This document shows, in pieces, positions 57,701 through 64,000 of a stretch of DNA of 64,000 bases. A program made the position numbers and the translations under genes. Within the stretch, counting starts at the first letter, position 1. Each line of letters begins with the position of its first letter. The notes beneath the pieces were generated by a model. That model saw only the letters and a program-made list of their open reading frames with translations. It had not been told where the DNA came from and did not search any database. The DNA comes from Eremophila alpestris peregrina (Eukaryota > Chordata > Aves > Passeriformes > Alaudidae). Where the stretch lies: positions 10,558,200 to 10,622,199 of the forward strand of contig WMCF01000016.1 in assembly GCA_009792885.1 (NCBI GenBank), given 5' to 3'.

Positions 57701-60326
57701 CAAAGTATGTTCTTACCCAGCTGGGCTTCACCTGCAGTTTATTTTGTGTTCCATTTTCTGTCCTTGAGTGTACCCCCTGTGCCAGGGAGGTTGTGCTGGC
57801 TCTTAAGAGAATTTTGTGTATTTTTCATAAAATGGGAGGAAAAATGTGGGACAAGGTTCTCTGTCCTGCCAGCCTCTTCTGTTTGTCTCTTGGAAGTATG
57901 TCTGGTAAAAGTGACCTGCCACTGTCACACTGAGCACTTCCTAACAGCCAGGTGCACTTGGGTGTTTCAGCACTGCCCTGTGCTTAGCTAGAGGGGTTAC
58001 CTGCAGCATGAGGAACTCCCTGCTGCACTTTAAATTCCCCTGTGCTAACTGAGTGGGAGACACAGCCTGAAAGACAGAGCTCCTGTCTCTCCATAGCCAG
58101 CACTTGTCCAGCAATGGCATAAAGAGCCCAGCAGTGTGCCAGTGAGCAGCAGCACGCTCAGGACTGAGCAGTAACTCCCTGTGCCCTGGCAGCTGTCCCC
58201 AGAGAACGCCTATGACGTGCTGTGTGTGGCAGACATGTACCTGCTGCCTGGGCTCAAGCGCCTCTGCGGCAGGACCCTGGCGCAGATCCTCGACGAGGAC
58301 AACATCATCAGCATCTGGAGGATTGCAAAGCTCTTCCAGCTGACCCGACTGGAGGACCAGTGCACAGAGTACATGGCCAAGATCATCGAGAAGGTACCCA
58401 GACACTCCCCTGGCAGTGGCCACGTGTGCCTGTGTATCTGAGCTGTAGAGACAACACACTGAATGGTTGTGCTTTGGTCTGTAGTTAATGGTTGTCCTGT
58501 CTGGATTGATGTGCTTCTGGAGAATGAGCAGCAGTTAAGTAGCAAAGCAGCTGGTGAGTTAGGACAGAGGAGGAGGAGTGTGGCAGTACCTGATGTCACC
58601 ACAGTAAGCCAGAGTTTGGTCCCTGGCTAGCACATCCCTGTGAAATGTGGGGGTGAAAAAGTTGCCCAAAAGCTTTGCAGGTACCAGGGGCAGGTGATTT
58701 CCACTGAACTTTCAGCCACTGTGTCCAAGTAGCCATGGTGCTGCCTGAATACACCAGCTGCAGCCTGGAAAAGCCAAAGGGGTGTGTAGGGGAGCTCTGT
58801 GCAGGAAATGTTTTTTGGTGTTTTCTGGGGGAAATTCTACCTGGCATAATGCTCTAGATAGAAGAAATCAATGTGACCTCTAATCTCCTTCAGGATGACA
58901 AATCAAATAGGTTTGCTCAGTGGATAATGGGCTGTCAAACAGCAAGAAGTAATGAATTTAACACTGAAGTTTTCCTTATGGGGCTCAATTTAAGTGTTAT
59001 TCTGGGTGATTATAGCTTAGGACTGTTGGAGAAAGTTGCCATATGGAAGAATAAAGTAGAACCTATGAAGGGTTTTTATGCTGAGATATATATATCTTTG
59101 TAAATGGCTTGTGCAGTTCACATGGGAATGTAACATTTTCACCTGCAGCTTGAAAGGTGTGAAATTATTTTTGGCATGAGAAAACAATGAGGAAAATGGT
59201 TTTGAGGCTGTTATTTTGTTCAGTGTATAGCTTGGGAATGACAGACATGCACCCAGATTCTGGGTTCTGAAAAAGGATTTAAAAGATGCTGAATATCCCA
59301 AGTAGTGACCAGGATAGGGCTTTGCTTGTGTGTTCCCCATTCTCTAGCTTGAGTGGGAGTCCTTGAACCCAGCATTGGCAGTGTGTCTTCTTAAGGGAAT
59401 TGGCACAGACAGAGCCACCCCAGCTGATGTTCAGACATCCGTGGTTGCCAGCATCCTGTGGAGATGCACTGATGGCAGCAGGGAGAGATTTTGGCAGTGT
59501 GGGAGCAGAGCAGAGCTCAGCAACCTGCTGTGCCCAGGCACAGTTAGGTAGCATAGACAGATGGAAGCTGCCTCTCTCCCCTCAGCTCACCACACGTTCC
59601 TGGGGAACGGTGCAGGATCATTCATGGGTGACCCAATTCTGTCAGGTTGAGTGCAGAGCAGAGCAGCTGCCATGCTGGTGGTGGTGGGGTTGGATAGTCA
59701 TTTGTGGCTGCCAGTTCTGAAATGGGCACAAGCACCCACTGGCTTCTCTGCTAGAAGACATTGCCCAAAAGTGTCTGGCAACATTTCCTAGTTCCCGCTG
59801 GGGAGCCTTTCTTGGGGGAATATTGTGTATGTGCATGTGCCCCAATACCAGTACCAGGGATGCTTAGTTAGAGGGTGTTACAGGGCAGTGCTGGAGGTGC
59901 AGACTGCCTTCAGCTGGGACTGTTTATTATTGGAGTATTACTGTCCCCTTTGGATGGATGGCAGGGTGCATCTCCAAGTGGGATCTGTGGGAGGATTTGG
60001 GTCTCTATGTACCCTGGCTTTCTTTTCTGTGGGATCCTTTAACAGTGTCTGAGACCATTGTCCCAACCCTTTACCTTGGTTCTTGTCTTCCTGATGGTTC
60101 TGTTGTCCTTGTGGTGCAGCTGGTGGAGCTGGAGGAGTTTGCAGCTGCTGTGAAGGAGAACGCGGAGGCCGTGGAGGAGCGGCAGGAGACGGACTCCATC
60201 CCTCTGGTGGATGACATCCGCTTCCACATCACCAGCAACGTGCAGACTTACAGTGCCATTGAGGAGGCCAACCAGAAACTTGAAGCTCTAGAAAACCTGC
60301 TGGCCAGCATAGGGCTGGAGTGCTGA
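36409..60326 (+). CDS. ABTB1: Ankyrin repeat and BTB/POZ domain protein 1, whole gene, 12 coding exons
   Basis: Joined exons 36409-36464, 38045-38107, 39179-39234, 40368-40512, 42355-42514, 43394-43439, 44427-44543, 49158-49273, 54529-54627, 55205-55372, 58193-58393 and 60120-60326 give 1434 nt, 477 aa; the human protein is 478 aa. Layout: two ankyrin repeats within about 1-65 (MDTSDLF, then DKWDSTPLYYACLCGHEELV), first BTB about 112-182 (SDIVFIVHGKSF, ARSAYFAEMF), a linker with SKPGTCVKVLTIEPP, second BTB about 270-345 (PDVCFRV, FFCGRSDYFKALL), a BACK-like helical region, and a C terminus with QETDSIPLVDDIRFH. In mammals it is known as BPOZ, a PTEN-linked growth-suppressive protein; tandem BTB domains suggest a cullin-3 adaptor role, which is inference here. 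All phases agree and all splice sites are GT-AG. Confidence 0.97.
36465..38044 (+). other. ABTB1: ABTB1 intron 1
   Basis: About 1.6 kb. The first 300 bases belong to the CpG island and contain the four-run G motif at 36471-36488. An AT-rich palindromic patch (TTAATTGATTAAGTTAATTAA) lies near 37208-37228. No gene was recognised. Confidence 0.8.
38045..38107 (+). CDS. ABTB1: ABTB1 coding exon 2
   Basis: 63 nt, phase 2 to phase 2, 'tcttccag|ATACC' to CT|GTGAGT. It encodes YLLEQRDVEINVRDKWDSTP, spanning the junction of the two ankyrin repeats. Confidence 0.96.
38108..39178 (+). other. ABTB1: ABTB1 intron 2
   Basis: About 1.1 kb. A short direct repeat of 'ccttcagagctcc' occurs at about 38150-38176. 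Nothing else was recognised. Confidence 0.75.
39179..39234 (+). CDS. ABTB1: ABTB1 coding exon 3
   Basis: 56 nt, phase 2 to phase 1, 'tttgtcag|GTATTATGCC' to AAT G|GTGAGC. It encodes LYYACLCGHEELVRYLLAN, the core of ankyrin repeat 2 with the typical G-H-x-E-L-V-x-x-L-L pattern. Confidence 0.96.
39235..40367 (+). other. ABTB1: ABTB1 intron 3
   Basis: About 1.1 kb. It holds a degenerate tandem repeat of a 'gcttgaaattt'-like unit at 39412-39472 and, at 39989-40077, an 89-bp copy of the beginning of exon 8. Confidence 0.85.
39989..40077 (+). repeat. ABTB1: Intronic copy of the 5' part of ABTB1 exon 8
   Basis: These 89 bases match 49159-49247 without a visible mismatch. The copy starts at the second base of exon 8 and ends inside the exon, after CTGGCAG. 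The flanks are unrelated to those of exon 8: no polypyrimidine-AG acceptor directly abuts it, and exon 7 sequence does not precede it. The exon reading frame stays open through the copy and stops at TAA 15 bases after it. It also carries the internal CCCCCAG|GTAACT donor-like site of the exon. It lies far out of exon order, so it is not a normal exon. Confidence 0.95.
40368..40512 (+). CDS. ABTB1: ABTB1 coding exon 4
   Basis: 145 nt, phase 1 to phase 2, 'tttaacag|GAGCAAAG' to CG|GTAAGG. It encodes CEANTFDGERCLYGALSD and the basic helix to DYYDVFLQR, linking the ankyrin region to the first BTB domain. Confidence 0.96.
40513..42354 (+). other. ABTB1: ABTB1 intron 4
   Basis: About 1.8 kb between GTAAGG and 'ttcctcacag'. 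No feature was recognised; several oligo-T runs occur near 41056-41185. Confidence 0.75.
42355..42514 (+). CDS. ABTB1: ABTB1 coding exon 5, first BTB domain
   Basis: 160 nt, phase 2 to phase 0, 'ctcacag|GTTGCTGG' to CTG|GTGAGC. It encodes residues 107-160, SDIVFIVHGKSFCAHRCILS and ARSAYFAEMF, the diagnostic core of a BTB/POZ fold (D-x-x-F-x-V, F-x-x-H-R-x-x-L, S-x-Y-F). Confidence 0.97.
42515..43393 (+). other. ABTB1: ABTB1 intron 5
   Basis: 879 bp, GTGAGC to 'tttatttcag'. No feature was recognised. Confidence 0.75.
43394..43439 (+). CDS. ABTB1: ABTB1 coding exon 6
   Basis: 46 nt, phase 0 to phase 1, 'tttcag|ATTAAC' to ACA G|GTAAAT. It encodes INPAAFGALLQYLYT, the F-x-x-L-L-x-Y-x-Y-T helix of the first BTB domain. 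It is the shortest coding exon of the gene. Confidence 0.97.
43440..44426 (+). other. ABTB1: ABTB1 intron 6
   Basis: 987 bp, GTAAAT to 'cttgccag'. No feature was recognised. Confidence 0.75.
44427..44543 (+). CDS. ABTB1: ABTB1 coding exon 7
   Basis: 117 nt, phase 1 to phase 1, 'ttgccag|GTCGTCTGG' to TTT G|GTAAGC. It encodes GRLDIDVEYVSDCKRLAKQC and the helix ending KKVYEF, the C-terminal part of the first BTB domain. Confidence 0.97.
44544..49157 (+). other. ABTB1: ABTB1 intron 7
   Basis: About 4.6 kb, GTAAGC to a T-rich tract with 'cttccag'. One copy of a 47-bp dispersed duplication lies at 48905-48951, near its 3' end. No gene was recognised; the frame at 46459-46800 has no coding character. 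Confidence 0.75.
48905..48951 (+). repeat. Dispersed 47-bp duplication, copy 1
   Basis: Matches 51269-51315 with one visible mismatch (a C for A change near 48929). The block begins TAGTGGCATCTTACATGAC and ends GATATCCA. It lies about 200 bases upstream of exon 8. Confidence 0.93.
49158..49273 (+). CDS. ABTB1: ABTB1 coding exon 8
   Basis: 116 nt, phase 1 to phase 0, 'cttccag|TCTCTTCC' to CGG|GTAGGA. It encodes SSKPGTCVKVLTIEPP through LALLADCALPAELR, the linker between the BTB domains, well conserved with mammals. It contains an internal donor-like CCCCCAG|GTAACT (GT at 49209) whose use would shift the frame. Its first 90 bases, except the first, recur in intron 3. Confidence 0.96.
49274..54528 (+). 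other. ABTB1: ABTB1 intron 8
   Basis: About 5.3 kb, the largest ABTB1 intron, AT-rich in its middle. It contains copy 2 of the 47-bp duplication (51269-51315), a CA run (50701-50712), GTTTG repeats near 50814-50831 and several oligo-T tracts. No gene was recognised. Confidence 0.75.
51269..51315 (+). repeat. Dispersed 47-bp duplication, copy 2
   Basis: Partner of 48905-48951, in the same orientation, 2364 bp downstream, on the other side of exon 8. Flanks differ on both sides immediately outside the block. Confidence 0.93.
54529..54627 (+). CDS. ABTB1: ABTB1 coding exon 9
   Basis: 99 nt, phase 0, 'tccctag|GTTGGT' to AAG|GTGGGT. It encodes residues 254-286, GELPFDSTDNFNSCPDVCFR and NFLCHK, the start of the second BTB domain. 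Confidence 0.95.
54628..55204 (+). other. ABTB1: ABTB1 intron 9
   Basis: 577 bp, GTGGGT to 'cctctccag'. No feature was recognised. Confidence 0.8.
55205..55372 (+). CDS. ABTB1: ABTB1 coding exon 10, second BTB domain
   Basis: 168 nt, phase 0, 'ctccag|GCATTT' to GAG|GTGAGC. It encodes residues 287-342, AFFCGRSDYFKALLEDHF and the strand-helix FIRILYYIYSDDTE, typical of BTB. Confidence 0.97.
55373..58192 (+). other. ABTB1: ABTB1 intron 10
   Basis: About 2.8 kb, GTGAGC to 'gccctggcag'. Short frames are present on both strands, but no gene, repeat family or array was recognised. Confidence 0.75.
58193..58393 (+). CDS. ABTB1: ABTB1 coding exon 11
   Basis: 201 nt, phase 0, 'ctggcag|CTGTCC' to AAG|GTACCC. 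It encodes residues 343-409, SPENAYDVLCVADMYLLPGL to DQCTEYMAKIIEK, the end of the second BTB domain and the following helical region. The exon is GC-rich compared with its introns. Confidence 0.97.
58394..60119 (+). other. ABTB1: ABTB1 intron 11
   Basis: About 1.7 kb, GTACCC to 'gtggtgcag'. No feature was recognised; a TA run lies at 59086-59096. Confidence 0.8.
60120..60326 (+). CDS. ABTB1: ABTB1 coding exon 12
   Basis: 207 nt including TGA. It encodes residues 410-477: an acidic helix, then QETDSIPLVDDIRFHITSNV and a C-terminal coiled helix ending LLASIGLEC. The end matches the mammalian C terminus, including the final Cys. Confidence 0.97.
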   Translation: MVELEEFAAAVKENAEAVEERQETDSIPLVDDIRFHITSNVQTYSAIEEANQKLEALENLLASIGLEC

Positions 60327-60759
60327 TGTGTGCAAACCCTGCCTGCCACGTGCAGCCTGCACAGCCCCTCACTGTGTTGGCTCGGAGTGCGAGAGCATCT
60401 GAGCCTGAATGTCACACTTCCCATTCTTTGTCCTCCTTCCCATCCACCCTCAGGCATGGTTTCTTTTTAATTTATTTGTGTCTGGACATTTGCATTTCTG
60501 GTTTGTGTTTGGTTTTACTTTGGTTTTTTTGTTTCTCCTTTCAGAAGTAGCTCCCAGAGCTCAGCCTAAGTCAGTAGCTACTCCTTTGTACACTGCAGAG
60601 AGGAGACTGTGACCTGTTGGGAATGGTGAGGGAGCTGTTCTGGGGACTTCCTACTGCCTGGGGTTAGAACCCATCCTGTTCTGTGGTTCAGTAACACACT
60701 TCCTAAACTGGCTTATGCCAGAATTTGCTGAATTACCAGCAGCAGAGGAAGAAAACTGG

Positions 60760-60765
60760 ATTAAA
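60760..60765 (+). terminator. ABTB1: Candidate ABTB1 poly(A) signal ATTAAA
   Basis: First good poly(A) hexamer after the ABTB1 stop, giving a 3' UTR of about 450 bases. It is a variant hexamer, so strength is uncertain. Confidence 0.4.
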
Positions 60766-63391
60766 GTCTTAATAAGTATATGGGAAAGGAGGTCAGCACT
60801 GTCACTGTCAGCTTTATAAGACTGGTAGAGCTGGGCACTGCTTTCCTAACAGGGACAGAGAGGTACTTGGCTATGTGGAAGGCACTGTCTTTACCTGCTG
60901 TTTTAGTACTTAGATGGAAAAAACAAAAAAAAGTGATTTCCAGGTCTTCCCTAGCTTTTCATTGCTTTGAAGTGCTCAGAATTTAAAGCTTTGCTTTCTG
61001 AACAAGCATCTTTGGGAATACAGTAGAGACCAGGATCCTTCCGTTCTTAGAAAGCAGTAGCTTTCAATGCACAAAAGAAGGGAGAGCAACCCTTTTTAAG
61101 AGGGGACAGAAACACCTTCTTCTTGGAAACAGCACTTTTCCCTTTATTTTTGTCCATTGTGGTAGGGCAAGGCTGACTTACTGGTGGGTCTGGGAACAGG
61201 GGTCACTGGAAATCCTTTTTGAAAGGAAAGGGGCCTTTTGGGTCTCTCACAGGGCTGCTGTCCCACTCTGTGACCTTCTGGCTTTGCTCAGCCTTGAGCC
61301 TTGTATCTTCATTGTTCTCCAGGAAATTCACTATTTGTCCTAATGAATGTTTTTGAATCTGTGTTCTGCAGTAGGTCATGTTATCTCGTGTTATCTGCCT
61401 GGATTCTTAATGAGGGTAATGGTGTTCCTTCTCCTTGGCACTAATCAGCAGGTGATAACCATGCATAAAGCTTGCCTTGACAAATAGGCTGCCCTTGGAG
61501 CTGTCCATCCCTGGAATGGTCTGTTGGGACAGTCTGGAGTCTCCAGGGTGCAGGCTGGGGATGCTTTCCCATGCTGTGCTTTGGGAGGGAGCAGAGGCAT
61601 TGAGTGAAGCACATGGTGATCCTGCACAGGCACTGGGCTGTGTGACCACCTTTTACAATCATTTTGGTCACTTCCTGAGGCAAGAGCTTGAAATGTACTG
61701 TGCTTTAATGATGCGATGTGGGAACTGGGCAAGGATCCCCTGCAGCTTCAGGGTGTTTTTTTCTGTAGTGGTGGTGGTTCCTCTCATGGCTAAAGGGTTT
61801 GGCAGGGACTGGCTTCAGGTGTGGATATATTGGGAGGATGGGTTTTTGCTCTTTGTTAATCTCACCAGGTGAGAGACTGATAGCCCACAGCAAGTGAGAG
61901 CTGCAGCCTCAGTGCCTGCACCTCTCCTGCACTGGAGCTGTTGGCAGGTGCATGGGCAGGCTCTGGGCACCACCTGCACTGAGCAGGCTGCACTCAGTTG
62001 TGAGGAGGGGACCCTGGGCTTGGGGAAAGCCAGACTTTGACAAAATCATGTGTCAGGATTGAGTTGCACTTAACAGAAGCTGGGGATAAGCCGGGTTGGG
62101 AGAGCAGGATGAGGTTCATTGATACAATTGAACCCCAGATGCTTGTGCTCTTTGTCATCTGTGTTTAAGTGGTGTCTCCTGCAAATCAAGTCTCTGGGGC
62201 AGGGAATGGTGGTGGCAGAGCTATTCAAGCAGTGTGTGCTTCAATTCTGCTTGAAAACCCTTGTGAAGAAGTGCAAGGAGTTGTTGTGGTTTGTTTTCTG
62301 CAGTCATACTAGGGGTAGGATGGAGCATGTGTTCCTCCACAGGAGTTGCTTCATGGCAGCAGGAAGCAGCAGGAGTGTGCTTCTCTTTGGGACAGTGGCA
62401 TGGAGAGGAGCTGTGCATTTCTTGTGTGATTTGTGGAATGTCCCTCCCTGTCCACGCTCAGTGTGTCTTTGACAGGAGCACCAAAGAGCCCAGCACTGAT
62501 GAAGGTATCTCCATGAACTTGGGGAGTGTGAAGGGCTATCAAAGAAGCTTTAATATGAAGTCCCATGTATTTTGGAGAAAGAAGGGTGAAAGGAGAACTG
62601 CTTGCTTTCTTGCTGAGTGGAGTGTCAGGCTCATGGATATCTGCTACAGAAAGCAGCAGCTTAACTCAGCTGGTTCAGTTCCCCTGTGCTTCTCCTCAGT
62701 ATATAGCTGAAGATAACACTGAACATAAGCAGGATGTTTAGTTTATCACATCTCTTCTTCTCCTCCAGCAGAAATTCCACTTCTGACATCTTAGCACTTG
62801 GCTGTGGTTGTGACAGCCCAGGAGGCTTGCACAGAGCCACCAGAGAACGTGGCCTTTGCCTTCTGCTTGTACTGAGCGAGATGCAGGAGCAGGATTATCA
62901 AGGAATGTGCTAATGCTTTTCTCTGCAGATGCCTCAGCTGTAAAGCAAATGGATACTGGCAGTGGGCAAAGCAGGAGGAAGGCAGAGGAGGAGCAGCAGT
63001 GCTGGGAAGCATTTTCCATATGGCTGCTCTTGAATAATTCCATTCCTTAAGTGTGGAGCAAGTGAGGCTGCAGTTGTACATGTGGGAGAAAAGGTCAGCA
63101 TGGCCTTTTGATCTGCCTCCCCAGCAGTGCAAGTCCACGTGGGCTTCCAAGCAAATGCCTCATCTGTCTGTGTGCACTTAGTGGTCACATCTGTGAGGGC
63201 TGTCAGATTGTCCAATTACTTGGGATCCTTTACCTCCCCCACCCCCTCCATGCCTTTTGGCAAAATAGGGCTATCCAAAAGCATGCATAAGCAGATGGTC
63301 AGCATGCAGGCAAGCTCTCTAATTAAGATGAGCCAGGACAAAACTTAGATTTGAATTCACTTTATTCTTGCTGCAAATAATTTTATCACAA

Positions 63392-63397
63392 AATAAA
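63392..63397 (+). terminator. Candidate distal poly(A) signal AATAAA
   Basis: AATAAA in an AT-rich stretch about 3.1 kb past the ABTB1 stop, followed by T-rich and GT-containing sequence. It would serve a long ABTB1 3' UTR, or be unrelated. Confidence 0.3.
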
Positions 63398-63553
63398 AAC
63401 CTACTGATTTTTCTTCTGTTGCCAGCGTCCTTTCTGTGTTTTGTTGCCTCTGTCCTTTTTATTTACTACTAGCCACTTGCTGAATCAAGAAGATTGTAAA
63501 ATTTATTAGAGTGACATTATATTTAAGAAGAAATGTGTAAGCATGTGTGCAGC

Positions 63554-63559
63554 AATAAA
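63554..63559 (+). terminator. Candidate distal poly(A) signal AATAAA
   Basis: AATAAA followed within 30-50 bases by TCTGCTCTGTCTGTTCTCTTTG, a plausible downstream T/GT-rich element. Same uncertainty as the signal at 63392. Confidence 0.3.
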
Positions 63560-64000
63560 ATAGTCTATTTCACTATATCTGCTCTGTCTGTTCTCTTTGT
63601 TACTGACTGACAACATCAGCATGGCTTTGGTTTTGAAGGGGCTCTGTGGGCTCCTTCAGGTTCCCTTAGCCAGGCCAAGGACTGGCTCTGCAGTGTGTGG
63701 CTTCCAAGCAGTGTGTGCAGTCCTGATGGAACAGGTGAGTAAAGCACTAACTCATTTTTACTGTCTCCTTTCTCTGAGGATAATTCCTTTTCCTTAGCAG
63801 CACCATGGCACAGGCTTGGTCACTGCCATGGTGATGTTTGTCTTGCAGAATTGCTGTGGGCTGTTGCTTACAGGTAAGTTGTCATCTTGTGCCCCTGTCA
63901 TTGATGACTGTTGTTATATCCAAGGGTGGAGGTTTTTCAGCCTTTGTGCTGAACTCCTCTGCCTTGTTCATTGCACTCCTGGAGTTGGAAGCCTGTGTTT

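Larger units (their letters stand above)
60327..64000 (+). other. ABTB1: ABTB1 3' UTR and downstream flank
   Basis: No coding exon was recognised. The proximal part must hold the ABTB1 3' UTR. The distal part has poly(A)-like hexamers on both strands (AATAAA at 63392 and 63554; TTTATT, the reverse form, at 61143 and 63361). In mammals MGLL lies downstream in the opposite orientation, so part of this flank may be its 3' UTR; no MGLL coding sequence was seen. Confidence 0.55.

Noticed and set aside
60327..64000. MGLL terminal coding exon on the minus strand
   Set aside because: Expected from mammalian gene order, but no reading frame resembling the MGLL C terminus was found; it probably lies beyond the window.
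1..64000. Prokaryotic-type systems, CRISPR arrays, tRNA or rRNA genes
   Set aside because: No spaced identical repeats, cloverleaf-like sequence or rRNA blocks were recognised. The only tandem array is the 55-bp minisatellite, whose units are contiguous without spacers.

Overview
This is a vertebrate, almost certainly avian, genomic window. Coding exons are short, with GT-AG introns and CpG-island promoters, and three CR1 LINE fragments are visible. There is no prokaryotic organisation. Two protein-coding genes can be rebuilt exon by exon, both on the + strand: PODXL2 (endoglycan, podocalyxin-like 2) and ABTB1 (ankyrin repeat and BTB domain protein 1). In mammals the local order is MCM2, PODXL2, ABTB1, MGLL, so this looks like the same conserved block. 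No exon of MCM2 or MGLL could be seen inside the window.

Layout. 1-2050 is upstream flank with a mosaic CR1 fragment at about 1335-1985. 2050-3260 is a CpG island holding PODXL2 exon 1 (ATG at 2613). PODXL2 has 8 coding exons between 2613 and 30873, giving 635 aa; the first two introns take up most of that length, and intron 2 holds a 518-bp assembly gap (14046-14563). 30874-36408 contains the PODXL2 3' UTR and the intergenic spacer: candidate poly(A) signals, an inverted CR1 fragment (35350-35700) and a 55-bp-unit minisatellite (about 35748-36175) that runs directly into the ABTB1 CpG island. ABTB1 has 12 coding exons between 36409 and 60326, giving 477 aa. 60327-64000 is 3' UTR and downstream flank.

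The genes. PODXL2 encodes a CD34-family sialomucin: signal peptide, acidic segment with two tyrosines in a sulfation-like context, long cysteine-free Ser/Thr/Glu-rich stalk, cysteine-containing membrane-proximal domain, one membrane segment, and a cytoplasmic tail ending in a PDZ ligand (DTHL). ABTB1 encodes a cytosolic protein with N-terminal ankyrin repeats and two BTB/POZ domains. The two are neighbours, but nothing in the sequence ties their functions together.

Main items for a second look: (1) an intact-looking 89-bp copy of the 5' part of ABTB1 exon 8 inside ABTB1 intron 3, starting one base inside the exon boundary; (2) a second short dispersed duplication (47 bp) with one copy just upstream of that same exon; (3) the minisatellite with a 110-bp higher-order period at the ABTB1 promoter; (4) a paired RFX/X-box-like element plus a perfect 16-bp palindrome in PODXL2 intron 4; (5) a strong in-frame alternative donor for PODXL2 exon 3 that would add 26 residues including two cysteines. 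I see no clear new multi-gene system. All similarity statements come from reading and remembered family features; no database search or alignment program was run.
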